Shown here: in pieces, positions 1 through 11,339 of the stretch
How positions within the stretch are numbered: position 1 is the first letter of the stretch
How the letters are laid out: each line of letters starts with the position of its first letter
Assembly: GCF_023898315.1 (NCBI RefSeq)
Contig: NC_064617.1
Location: 717,171,202 to 717,235,201 of the forward strand
From: Schistocerca nitens
Lineage: Eukaryota > Arthropoda > Insecta > Orthoptera > Acrididae
DNA length: 64,000 nt
Direction: 5' to 3'
The notes under the pieces: generated by a model
Seen by the model: only the letters and a program-made list of their open reading frames with translations
Databases searched by the model: none
Told to the model about the DNA's origin: nothing
Program-made: the position numbers and the translations under genes

Positions 1-1129
1 AATTAAAGAACATAAATATTTACCATTATCAAGTTGTACTCAGTCTCTCCCCTGTCATTGCAGTCCATGATCTTTCCAGACTTTGTACCTAGATCAGACT
101 GTAGTGCCAAGATGCAACTGCTCAAGTACCTAACATCACTGTGCTGTCAGTGAAACCAGGAATGACAGAGGCAGCCCAGGTATGAGCTACACTGGATTTC
201 TGTTTATTGGCATGATTCCAGAGATTCTCAAGAATATTGTGAAAATCATGTCTGATGAAGATTATGCACTTTAGTTTTTGAATATTGATAGTTAATGCTC
301 TGTTTGCCATTGCTTGGAGGGTGGAATGGAATAGACATGAGATTTCCTTTACAAAATGTTTGAAACTGAGAGGTAAATTAGAGTCTATTTTCTAAGGTAA
401 TTGTTTCTGGTAATCCTTCTACAGCAAAAACTTTACATAATGCTTTGAAATAAACAGATGACAGAGTCATGATTGTGGGAGCTGTCTGCTAGGGCTGTTG
501 ATAAAATATCACTGTATCAACATTTTTTCCAGAAAATATCAATATACATTGGCAATATTTTTTCACCAATAATCTATATTGAAATGGCAATATCGAGTGC
601 CAGTATTTTTATTTTATATTATATTATTTTCACAGTTTTCAATGAATATTTCAAGTTGTTCATTTGAAATTATGGTGAACATCATTTTACTTTCACGGTG
701 TGAATGAGTCTTACTACTTTTTGAGCTTTCATCACGTCCAGTCTTTCTCTTTGACTATCTGAAGCGAGTATAGATGGCACGAAGAAGTAGTACGATTCCA
801 TTGGGGAGGGGGACCTGGTGGTGTGTGTGGAATAACAAGACATCCAAAGTGAAGAAATAGCACACTAGTTGCGTTAAAAAACAAATTTTTAACACAAGTA
901 GTATGCTATTTCTTCACATCAGTGTTCTTCAAAAATACTTGCTCAAACTGATGAACAAAAATCTAAATGACAATATTGGTCTTTGCAGTGGGCGGAGACA
1001 TGTGTGGGGAAATGTTGACATAATCAACTCTCAGCACTACCAACAAAAACTGCAATGGTTAAGTTCACCATGCAATTTTGATGCAACATCTGCTTGGTTG
1101 CTAGTGTTTGCAGAAGTGTGTAAATGGTG
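1..1129. other. No gene seen; AT-rich
   Basis: The open frames here are short, match no family I know and lack coding character. No clear repeat boundary was found. Confidence 0.5.
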
Positions 1130-1375
1130 ATATCGACATGAAGTGTTCCAGACAAATCCAATATGTGACGAAGCCGAATGACGGACCCATCGGACAAGAT
1201 TTTTACCCTCCACGCTGCCCTCCAATGCTAAATTTGTGATCCCTTGATGCCTAAGAACATGTCCTACCAACAGGTCCCTTCTTCTTGTCAAGTTGGGCCA
1301 CAAACTCCTCTTCTCCCCAATTCTATTCAATACCTCCTCATTAGTTATGTGATCTACCCATCTAATCTTCAGCAC
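1130..1375 (-). pseudogene. LINE ORF2 C-terminal relic
   Basis: The minus frame reads IRWVDHITNEEVLNRIGEKR, then RRRDLLVGHVLRHQG and LEGSVEGK. This is the segment after the reverse transcriptase domain in many insect LINEs (W.D..TNEEVL..IGE...GH.LRH...LEG...G). It is a fragment with no RT core attached, antisense to the neighbouring LINE relic. Confidence 0.6.
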
Positions 1376-1439
1376 AGTAGCCAGCTCAAAACAGTGGGAA
1401 AGTACTTTGAGTGAGTATTGTTATAGAGGGTGGAGCGAT

Positions 1440-2440
1440 TCCTCCTGAAAGGTCAGACTATCAGAGCAGAACAGTTCAGTTGTCAAAAGAAAGTCCCAGT
1501 GGAGCTACAAATATTGCAACTGACTGAACACATAGTGCAAAATGTGAACCTATCGAACTCAGCTACAGTGGTGTTCCTCAACTGGGAGAAGGTCTGTGAC
1601 AAGATGTAGCACATAAGCTTCTCCACAAGTAAGTGAGAAGTCAACAATTTTGGACGGGTAGGTCATGATTATCGACAATTATGTAACACAGTGTCCTTTG
1701 ACGGTAGTAGTGAGTGGAAAATCAAGGAGATTAATGAGAGCAGCATACCCCAGGAGTCAGTTATCTTCCAGACTTTATTAAACCTTAACGCCAATGATCT
1801 CCCCCTTGCAGCACATGTAAACATAGTCCATTTCACTGATGGCACCTCTGTCTTCAGTAGCAGAAGAAGGCATCAAACCAACATCAGGCATCTTCAGAGG
1901 CAGCCGGACATACTGAAATGTGGTGCAAGGACAACAAAATGACAAAAACAATGGCAGTATACTTCACTAGGAAAATACCAATCCTAAAGGAAAGACTTGT
2001 ATTAAACATCCAGGAGCTACCATGGAGGCGGAAAGTCAGATATCCAGGAGTGAACTTGGATACTAAATTGGTTTTTAGAAACCACATTCAGGAGAAACCA
2101 ATAAAGGACTTGCAATAGCTGAAGCTTTGATCCCCTTCTTCATCAACAAAGATCTCACCATTGAAATGAAGAGGACACACTATAAAACTACAGTCTTATC
2201 AGTGATGACTTAAGGTTACACATCCTGGGGTACCACAAGTAACATACATATAAAGGCTCTCCAAATAGTGCAAAATTAAGTCCTGCGGTGATTTTAGATG
2301 TCCCACCATGGATAAGGATCACAGACTTACATGAAGCTCTTGAAATGGACATTATTCATAAACAACTGATCGATTCCTGAAAGGAACATACAACAATTTC
2401 GACCTCTGTAGCAATGTAGGGGTCACCCATCCATAAGCAT
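1440..2440 (+). pseudogene. Jockey-like LINE reverse transcriptase relic
   Basis: Plus-strand frames carry decayed RT blocks in order: TVVFLNWEKVCDK (normally F.D.EKAFD), IPQESVIFQTLLNLNANDLP (normally GVPQGS.L.P.LFN.Y.NDLP), HFTDGTSVFSS (normally FADDT, so the catalytic YADD-type motif is lost), WCKDNKMTKTMAVYFTRK and VRYPGVNLDTKLVFRNHI. Several frameshifts and stops separate the blocks. It is a dead copy; both ends are uncertain. Confidence 0.7.
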
Positions 2441-3737
2441 GGCATAAGTAAAAGGCACCTAGGTTATTAATTGAAGGTAGAAGGACAAGCATAAACAAGA
2501 AGGTAGCAAGATAGTCAAAAGAAGACAAGCAAATCTGACAGAAGACAGTCAATCAAGATAGAGAAATGCAAAGTCCTAGGTGAACCAAGGTGGTGATGAC
2601 ACCATAGGGGAGGACTGGGAACCAAAGGGTTAGAAAAAAAATCATGCCCCATCCTTTAAAGTGAATTAAAAATGGACCTTACAGCAGAAAATCCACACAC
2701 TTACGACAATCCTAGAAGTCAAACTGGGAAAAAAACCTGTGGCACTATTGAGAATACTGGGGGGATATTTGATAGACAGTGCATAAGCTAGGACTGACTT
2801 AGGAATGGGCGAACATAGTTGACATGGTGGGATTTTTACAATTGTTTGGGGATTGGTAAGGGTTTGAATATATTTGTGTAGCCAAAATGATTCTCAGTGA
2901 GTAGCCTGAAAGGAGTATATTCTACGGCGTCACTGAACAACCCTGATCAATCTACAGGGTGGTGAGCTAGTCTTTTTGCCCAAGTTGACTACCAGTTTTC
3001 TTAGTGCAAAAGTGACAGAAATGGGGTTGTAGTGACTAGAAGCATCATCACAGTACACTGTCTGTGTATTTATGATAAAAATCCTTATCATTGACAGTGC
3101 AAACTAATAAAAGAAGAAAGCACATATGTGGGATCATTTTAAATCTAAAAGGGTCACACTATTTGGACCTGCAATAGTTGAAACCAAACTTTGACTATAT
3201 TTAGAACTTATGCAAGTGGAAGACAGATTATGCCCAGCTTATCAAAATTATTTTCCAGTCCCATTAGTGATCACGAAATTGTATCCGCATTGGTTTGCCT
3301 AGAATTTAGCTTATAGTTTATCTGATACTTGTAGGCACTGTGACTCAGTTATTTAGTTATTTGCACTTATCATCATTGTCGCGTCTCGCTGTATGTGGAG
3401 TAAGTTAGGTTTACAATTATAGTACACTTTCTCAGTGCAAAAAGAAAAAAAATGCAACCATTTACATGGTATCTGCGCAACAAACACTTTTTTCCTCATT
3501 GACAAGTTACACCAGTATATGATGCCATAAGACATTACAGAAACAAAATAGTAAAAGAAATTCAATTTCTTAAATTTTCATCTTCAAAATCTGATATTAT
3601 CTGTAATCTGGGGCTTAGATGTTTTAAGATGATCTGTAATATGAGACTTCTAGTTCAGGTTCTTATTCACATAAATGCTTAAGAATTATTAATACTTTGT
3701 TTCATTCAATGGAAGAATCACTGGAGTGTAGCAATAT
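2441..3737. other. No gene seen
   Basis: AT-rich, with only short unsupported open frames. Possibly further decayed repeat sequence. Confidence 0.45.
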
Positions 3738-3945
3738 TATGAAAATGATAGTTGCTACTCACCATATAGTGGAGATGTTGAGTCGCAGATAGGCACAACG
3801 AAAACTCTCTCACAAAATAAACATTTGACCAGTCTGGCTTCAGCTGCCAGTGTGTGTCTGCGCGCACGCACACACGCACCTGTTGTCTGTTTTTGACAAA
3901 GACCTTGTTGGTCAAAAGCTTATTTTGTGGCAGTCTTGAATTTGA
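3738..3945. repeat. Repeat X, compact copy
   Basis: Starts near ATAGTTGCTACTCACCATAT and GAGTCGCAGATAGGCACAAC. Inside, ACAAAATAAACATTTGACCA (3811-3830) is mirrored at about 3908-3928 as the reverse complement of ACAAAATAAGCTTTTGACCA, around a short CA/GC-rich stretch. The same start sequence recurs inverted at 6535-6583. No coding content. Confidence 0.6.
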
Positions 3946-4595
3946 GTTTATTGATGTATCCCTATGCATTATTTCTAACAGTGTGGTCAGGTCTTGTGCA
4001 ATGCTGACTTACATGTATTATGTTTTAAATAAACTCAGTGAAAGTCTGTTTGCAGAGAACCTGTAATTTATTTTCAAGAAAATATTATTTAAATTTCCAA
4101 GTCAAGTTTGATTACAATACTTGCACTGTCAACAAAGAACTACTTTCATTTCTTTGTTGTTTGATGGAAGATATTCTATACATAACAAGAACAAGGGTGA
4201 ACCCAATATTGATTCCTATGGTATATCTATAATGATTGTTCCCCATTCTGAAGATACTATTTCATTGTGTACATTCCCCGAGTTTCTTAACACAATGCTC
4301 TGCATACTTTTAGTTATACGGGAAGAAAACCAATTACCATCAAGATCTAAGACACCACAATATTTTAGCTAATCTAGAACGATACTGCTTCAGTTTAAAC
4401 AAACTGCATCAACTCAAAAACTGGTTACTTCTGTATTCTGGGACTACAAAGGGGTCCTACTCACTGATTTCATGCATCCCAACACAACAATCAATAGTGA
4501 TGCATACTGTGCTACCCTTGAACGTCTCTGTTGTACTATCTGAAAGCCCAAACTCTCTTGTGAAATTATCCTGTTGTAAACAACGCGCGTTAGCA
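3946..4595. other. No gene seen
   Basis: AT-rich; no family match in the short open frames. Confidence 0.45.
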
Positions 4596-4850
4596 TACTG
4601 CCCGGCATACACAAGCCTTGCTGCACGCCCTACAGCCCAGACTTGGTGCCATCAGACTTGTTTCTGTTTCCAAAAACTGAAGGATCTTGAGAATGCATTG
4701 CAAATGATGAAGATCTGAAGGATGCCGTCTTGTCCTGGTTGAATAACCACGCAGCCACATGGTATGATGAGGGTATACAGAAACTGGTGCCAAGGTACGA
4801 CAATGAAAATGAGTGTAAGAAGAGCAATGAAAGAGGTGTTCAGCGACTAT
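4596..4850 (+). pseudogene. mariner transposase 3' relic
   Basis: Across two frames it reads YSPDLVPSDLFLFPKLKD, then DEDLKDAVLSWLNNHAATWYD and LVPRYD. This is the third catalytic-Asp block and C-terminus of a mariner (DD34D) transposase. The rest of the element is missing. Confidence 0.65.
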
Positions 4851-5855
4851 GAAAGTATAACTGATCTGACTAAAAATCCTAAGAGGTTTTGGTTTTGTGT
4901 AATTCTGTAAGCAGTTCAAAATCCTCTTTTCATTAACTCATTGACCATACTGGCGCTGAAACTAAAGATAACAGAGAGAAGGCCAAAATATTGAATTCAG
5001 TCTTCCAAAATTGTTTCACCACAGAGGATCGTAACACAATCCCTCCTTTCAATCATCACATCAATGTCAAAATCACCTTTGAGATAACTGATAGCAGAAT
5101 GGAAAAGCAATTACAATCTCTTAGTAGTGGAAAGGCATTAGGACCAAATGAGATACCTGTATGATTCTACAAGGATTACACGAAAGAACTTGCTCCCCTT
5201 CTGGTAGCTGTAGATAGCTGGAACAGGGAAAGATACCTAAAGACTGGAGAAAAGTGCAGATAATTCCTGTTTTCGAGAAGAGTTGTGGGACAGATACACA
5301 TAATTATATGCGTGTATTGTTGAAGTCAATCTATTGTAGAATTATGGAATATGTTTTATGCCCAAGATTTATGACATTTTTGGAGAATTAAATCTCCTCT
5401 ATAAAAAGAACTGAGTATTGTTCATCAATACAGCATCCTTACCAGGTAGTACTGATAGAAGGCATAGAGAAGATCCAACAAAGAAAGACATGTTTTGTCA
5501 CAAGATGGTTTAGTCAGCACAAGGGTATTACAGAGATGTCAGTAGCAGAAGTTAGAAGACAGACATAGTGCATCACAGGGAGGTTTACTATTGAAATTTC
5601 AAGAGAACAATTTCTGGAAGGAATCGGACAACATAATGCTTCCTCCCACATACATCTTTTGAAATGAGCACTGTGACAAAATTCAACAAATCAGGGCTAA
5701 TACAAAGGCTTACCGACAATCATTCTTTCCACACCACATTCACGAATGGAATAGGGTAGGTGGGGATCTGTTAGTGGTATCACAAGTATCCTCTACTAAC
5801 ACACACAGCTAGGTGGCTCATGGATTATGAAGAAGATGTAGATATAGACAAGTGC
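4851..5855 (+). pseudogene. Non-LTR retrotransposon relic, 3' half
   Basis: Decayed RT blocks on the plus strand: FEITDSRMEKQLQSLSSGKA followed by LGPNEIPV, ELAPLLVAV, WRKVQIIPVF, NYMRVLLKSIYCRIMEYVL, and near the end the tail IRANTKAYRQSFFPHHIHEW followed by NRV, typical of the 3' end of insect LINEs. It closes with an irregular GATGTAGATA-like tail at about 5834-5850, like the 3' tails of related LINEs. Many stops; dead copy. Confidence 0.7.
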
Positions 5856-6479
5856 CTTTGGCATTAAGACAACTAAGTGGAAATGTAGACAAATTATGTG
5901 CCAAAATGCGTATATTCAGAATTTACCTTATTAGTAAAGAATATCTTGGTATGGTAGGATGTTTTTTACTTTCTCAGTGGCCCTTGGTTTTCTAGTCCTA
6001 AATCATAGAAATAAATTCGTCAAAAATAGTCAACTGATCATAATTTTATTATTTTCACTGAGTCACTACAAAAGAATGCACTGGCAGGATTAAACATTAT
6101 CCATATAAATTTAATGTTATTGCTTGAATAGTTAATTTTATATTCCTTAAAGTAACACAGTATTTTCTGTAATATGTTATCAGTCCTACTTATCTGTTTA
6201 TCCTAACAATTTCCATTTGCTCGCATATGTTATTTTGATTCCTTTTATGATTAGGGGATTTTTTATGTCTTATTAATGTCACACTTCATTTTGTTCAAAA
6301 AGAAATTACTAAAGATTTATAGAAGCTCATCTATAAATATGCTTAACTTGGAACTAACACCTGTCACAAAATAAGACACTCACCAATCAGCTTCCTGCAA
6401 GGCTGCCTTGAAACTTCCCATTGTCCATTTTCCATAATACTACCTCACTCTAATCAGAATAGTTATTTTTTATGGCTAC
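5856..6479. other. No gene seen; AT-rich
   Basis: Nothing recognised in either strand. Confidence 0.5.
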
Positions 6480-6585
6480 TTGTGCATCATGGTCAAACAC
6501 ACACCTCTGCAGTCTCAGAGAGCTGAAACTACACTGCCTATCGCGGCTCAGCATCTCCGCTATATGGTGAGTAGCAACTTTCCTT
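6480..6585. repeat. Repeat X, inverted end fragment
   Basis: Carries GCAGTCTCAGAGAGCTGAAA, then CGGCTCAGCATCTCCGCTAT and ATGGTGAGTAGCAAC, the reverse complement of the start of the repeat at 3738. The boundary inside the fragment suggests an internal deletion. Confidence 0.6.
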
Positions 6586-8085
6586 CTCTCATATTGTTAC
6601 ATTCCATCCTGGATTTTCCATTGTTTGATATATCACTGATTAAGTATTCACCATCAAAAATGTTGTCTATTGGTAGACTGCTTTCCTCTGTAACTGTGGT
6701 AGGGAAAATTAACGCAACAACTAGTATTGTAAGTGTCAAATAACATTTCCAAATCATTTCTTTCTTCTGAATCTTTCAGAAAATTCCTATCAAAATGTTT
6801 ACCAACTATCATCTGCAAGGTGGCATAATAATGCCAATTTTTCTAAAAGTATTTGAATGCTTCCCAAAGAGGGTCTTTATACTGTAATAATTATGATGTT
6901 TTTAGTAGCAGCAATTCGCAGGCACAGGCTTCTAGTTGATCAAAGCAAAAACCAGATTCCAATAGGATCTCTATTTTTTTTTTTTTTTTTTTTTTTTTTA
7001 CATACTTAACTCCTTTCTCCATATTTTCTCTACAGAAATGGGCTGCTAATTTGTAGTTTGGCATTTACATGGTGTTTGGACAGACAATGCATCAACTTCC
7101 TTTTGACATTCTAGACTGTGTTAACACAAAAATTCATTAACTTTGTTTTTTAGTCTTGTAACATTCTGACGCACAACAGTATGATTATTCAAACTAGTTT
7201 CTTTAAGGTGTGCGAGTTCGTTGAGGTGTACCTCTTTTGAAGCAGGCTATCTGAATGGCGGATTTAAAGCAGTGTTACCTCTCACAGCTCGAATCATAGG
7301 AATTCTACCATTGGTGATGGTGGCACTCCTGCTGCCCCTCGCCCCTGCCCCACATATTTGCTACCAGTTCAGCTAAACTATCTTTCCCGCTCTTGTTAAG
7401 GAATAGGCAACATCTTGTGTAGTCTTATCTACCAACAGCAGCACCTGAAGTTAACAGCATCCCAGTTGAGTTCCTGGTTAACTTTAATGATGACTTTATT
7501 CATACAGATTTTAACATTCCACTGCAGAACCTCAACAAAGCCCACACTTGTGTATAACGTTGTTGCACCAATCTTCTCCATGACACTCCTGATAGTGTTC
7601 TCTTTTCTTGAAGAAGTTATTGTCTGCTTCCCCTATCATCTTCATTCAGATCCCTAGTAAGTCTCTTCATATGTTCTTACCTGATTTTACAATACTTTTT
7701 ATATGGTGCCCTGGCCCCAGTTTTTCTGCAGCTGTTGGTCTACAACCCTCCACGACTACTAGCAGTAGACAATTCTTTTTTGCCCAAACTGTTTCCAACG
7801 TGTGTCTTAAATTCTTATTAATGGTCTTGCACTACTCTCTTTCACAGCTGAACGAGGCTCCTCCCCTTGTATCTGTTATTTAGCTCAATTGTAACAGAAG
7901 TATCCAAACTATTCCAGGTCCTGTCCACGTAATATCTACCATTATTGATTTATTGATTTTTTTTTTCATCCATTGAGTATAAAGAATCCCTCTATTGTCA
8001 TTTGGCAGGCAGGCACTACGAGATAAGCATTGTGCATTACTGAAAGGTTTACAGTTGAAATTCTGAGTAAGTACATTTCAAGTAG
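6586..8085. other. No gene seen; includes a T26 run at 6974-6999
   Basis: Short open frames without family match. A homopolymer of 26 T lies at 6974-6999. Confidence 0.45.
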
Positions 8086-8300
8086 GGAGATTAGTGATTA
8101 ACGTCCAATCAACACTTGTGTAATTAGATATGGAGTATAAGCTCGGGATTAGGGAAAGGTGAGGAAGGAAATCGGCCATGCCCTTTCAAAGGAACCATCC
8201 CAGCATCTGCTTTTAGTGATTTATGGAAATCAAGGAAAACCTAAATTAGGATGGCCGGGCACGGATGTGAATTGTTGTCCTGCTGAATGCAAGTCCAGGG
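8085..8300 (-). repeat. SINE-like repeat, partial
   Basis: Shares long blocks with the SINE at 33142-33375, for example GCCCTTTCAAAGGAACCATC and AAACCTAAATTAGGATGGCC (plus-strand sense). The tRNA-like head is mostly lost here, and the distal part (TTAGTGATTAACGTCCAATC) is longer than in the 33 kb copy. Confidence 0.7.
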
Positions 8301-8499
8301 TATATTTCAGAGTCAAGCAACATAGAAGGTCCATTCAAAAATTCCGTAACGTTTGTAATTTTGCATAATGGTGTGTTGGAGCGAAATGCAGTTGACATGC
8401 CTGCACATGCATGTATTTAATGTGTAACTACTAGAAGTTTCATTGTCATATGTCTGTTAGTTATTTGTGAGTGCCATACTGAGTAGAACACTGTGAGAC

Positions 8500-8660
8500 A
8501 CAGTTTGTGAATTTCAAGATGACAGTGTTAGAGGAGTACATCATCTGCCTTAAATTTTGTATGAAACTCAAGAAAACCAACCAACCAACCAACCAACCAA
8601 CCTACCTACCTACCAACCAACCAACCAACCAACCAACCAACCAACCAACCAACCCCCCCT

Positions 8661-8747
<87 letters not shown>

Positions 8748-9780
8748 AAAATGGTGCACGAGGCCTGCCATACTCGAAGTTACAAATGGTTCACACGATT
8801 TAAAAATGGCCGGACCCTCATTCAGGATCCCTTCGATGTCTACAACTACTCTCATGTCAGGAACGTCAACAAAACTGTGCATGCCAATTGAAGACCGACT
8901 GTCCGAGAAATTGCAGAAGAATACAACATTTTGATTGGATCATGTCATGAAATCCTGACACAGCATCTTGGGATGCACCGTGTTGTGTCAAGTTCATCCC
9001 ACAGCACGAGTCAAGACCAGAAAGACCCTCACCTCACAATCTGTGAAAAGCTTTTGGATCGCGTAAACGAGAATGATATATTCCTTAAGAAAACAACTGG
9101 CGATGAGATGTGGGTCTACGGTTACGATGTTGAGACCAAGGTTCAACCTTCACAATGGGTCAATAAAGGTTCTGCAGGAATTAAAAAATGCATGTCAGGT
9201 CAGGTCAAATATCAGAGTCATGCTGATAGTTTTCTTTTACTTTGAAAGATTAGTTCATCACGAATTCATGCTGCATGGACAAGCTGTTAATCCATAGTAC
9301 TATCAGTACGTGACATCATGTGGCAAGTGTGAGAAGGAAATGGCCTGAAATGTGGTGAGACAATTCATGGCTCTTGTATCATGATAACACATATGCACAT
9401 TCATCCTTGGTGGTGTCTCGACTATAGCACAAAATATCAATTATCTGCGCTGCCTCATCCTCTGTCCTCTCCAGACCTCACCCCTGTAGACACTTTTTTA
9501 TTTCCAAAGTGAAAACCCCATTGAAAGGATGAAGATTTGCTTTGATGGACGAGATAAAATAAAATTCTCAGACTGTGGTTTGTGAGATCTAGCAAGAGGC
9601 ATACAAAGACTGCTTCCGGAAGAGGAAACAACATTGGGGGCGATGTATCAATTGTGGAGGAGAGTATTTAGAAAGAGACCATGCACAGTAAGTAAAAGGT
9701 AAGCGTAGAAAAATTTTGTGGACAAAGTTCTGGAATTTTCTGAAGAGACCTTGGATGGACATCGACACCATGTTGTAACA
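8500..9780 (+). pseudogene. mariner element relic, interrupted by a microsatellite
   Basis: Starts with [17 protein letters not shown], then after the microsatellite continues in broken frames as HDLKMAG..., [52 protein letters not shown] followed by WVYGYDVETK (first catalytic Asp in GDE), and later decayed blocks to about 9700. It is a full-length-scale mariner copy with many frameshifts. No clear terminal inverted repeats were found. Confidence 0.75.
8575..8747. repeat. Compound microsatellite (CCAA)n-(CT)n-(AC)n
   Basis: About 75 bp of CCAA/CCTA units, then C-rich, about 40 bp of CT and about 43 bp of AC. It sits inside the mariner coding relic, between its N-terminal and DNA-binding parts. 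Confidence 0.95.
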
Positions 9781-9784
9781 CACT

Positions 9785-10190
9785 TAGCATGTCGTACATA
9801 TAAGCAGATATTCATGGAAAAACAGCTTATATTTGACTATTAAATCTGTAATCAGAAAATATTTCTTGTATACTTCAAAATGAATACTGGATAGCAAACA
9901 TGTAGCTTGTATGCAAGTCCTATGCTACAGGTGGAGGAATGTATCTTCAAAATAAGTTTCAAAATTACAATTAAATCGATACATGTAATGCGGCATGAGA
10001 GTTTCTTTAAAATCAGGGTAGAAATAATGTCACCTTTTGTGAGCTGCATGCTATAGCCTCTCTTGGTATGGAACTGTTCATCTGAATGGGCTTCTTTATA
10101 CACAGAAGTAATGTCTCCGGCTCAATGAACAGATGCACAATACAAGACTCTATGCAATCAAATTTTCTAAATTACTTGTTTCCCAACCTT
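9785..10190. other. No gene seen
   Basis: AT-rich spacer between two mariner relics. Confidence 0.45.
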
Positions 10191-10194
10191 TTAC

Positions 10195-11010
10195 GAGGTG
10201 TATTCCAAAACTATGGTCAGTTTGGTCATTAAAAAAAATAAGCGTATGAAAAAAGGTTTTCAGTCACAGCAAGATCTTACTACATACCTACTTTACTTTT
10301 CCACATAATTGCCATTCACATCCACACTCTTTCTGTTAACACGGCACCACCTTCTATAACCTCACTGCATAGAAGGCTGCCCTGGGAAGTTAACCACTTG
10401 TTAACGCCAGTCTCGAGTTAATTGTTATTTTGAAACCCAGCCACTTTTCCAAATGCAAGAAGAGGAACAGTCCCTGGTGCAAGGTTGGGACTGTACAAAG
10501 CATGCTCAAAATGTTCCCAACAAAAATCTTAAATTTTCTCCTTGTCTTCAGCACTGGTGTGAGGGCATGCCTTGTTATGGAGGAGGATTATATGGAAGAC
10601 TACAATTTCCCACACTGTTTATCTTGGATTGCACAACTCAGTTTGGTTATCATTCAGTTTCAATTCTGTGTTCTACAATATTCACATCTCGTGACCTGTA
10701 ACAACGTGGGAAAACAAATCACCTCCACCTTTTCTATAGTCCTCCAATGACTGTTATGCACTACACATCCTTTGCCCTGTGCACTGATCAGTGAGCATTT
10801 TTGGAACCCACCTCGCACACAATTTGACATCCAAGTTGTTCAGGGACAACCCTGGAAATTGAGGTTTGAGCAACATTTTAGAATTCATTAGTGAGACCAC
10901 TTCAAAGTTTTTGTTTCACTTGATCAACAATGTCACTGGTCTGAATACTGGGCCTCACACTCCGCTGTTCATCAAATTTTACATGGCCATTTTGAAATTC
11001 TAGAACTTGT
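10195..11010 (-). pseudogene. mariner element relic (minus strand)
   Basis: Low end begins CGAGGTGTATTCCAAAACTA, which resembles a mariner terminal repeat. Minus-strand frames include QRSVRPSIQTSDIVDQVKQK (family: RSGRPS...D.LV), then LLHNKACPHTSAE (normally LHDNARPHTA) and SPNLAP. Many stops; it appears to be the same broad mariner group as the 55.8-57.1 kb copy. Confidence 0.6.
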
Positions 11011-11032
11011 TTGTCACTCATTGGTTCATCTG

Positions 11033-11338
11033 CCAGTATCTCGTCTCCTTTGTGAGGACCGGGCGTGAGTTGTGCTTCGGTAGCTCAGATGGTAGAGCAC
11101 TTGCCCGCGAAAGGCAAAGGTCCCGAGTTTGAGTCTCTGTCGGGCACACTGTTTTAATATGCCAGGAAGTTTCATATCAGCGCATACTCCGCTGCAGAGT
11201 GAAAATTTCATTCTGGAAACATCCCCCAGGCTGTGGCTAAGCCATGTCTCCGCAGTATCCTTTCTTTCTGGAGTGCTAGTTCTGCAAGGTTCGCAGGAGA
11301 GCTTCTGTAAAGTTTGGAAGGTAGGAGACGAGATACCG
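11033..11338 (+). repeat. Short element with tRNA-like core and inverted ends
   Basis: GTATCTCGTCTCCT (11036-11049) is perfectly mirrored by AGGAGACGAGATAC (11323-11336). Between them lies a tRNA-like block and then GCCAGGAAGTTTCATATCAG and AGCTTCTGTAAAGTTTGGAA. The sequence is familiar as a high-copy insect repeat, though I could not check that. No protein. Confidence 0.65.
11072..11146 (+). other. tRNA-like sequence (probably not a working tRNA)
   Basis: D-arm GTAGCTCAGATGGTAGAGCA, anticodon stem TTGCC/GGCAA with loop CGCGAAA, then GGTCCCGAGTTTGAGTCTC as T-arm. The ends pair partly as GTGC/GCAC. Position 33 is G instead of the near-universal U, and the copy is part of a repeat, so it is read as a pol III promoter-like relic rather than a functional gene. 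Confidence 0.6.
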
Positions 11339-11339
11339 T

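Noticed and set aside
11072-11146. Functional tRNA-Ser gene
   Set aside because: The anticodon loop lacks U33, there is no long variable arm as in tRNA-Ser, and the copy is part of a dispersed repeat.
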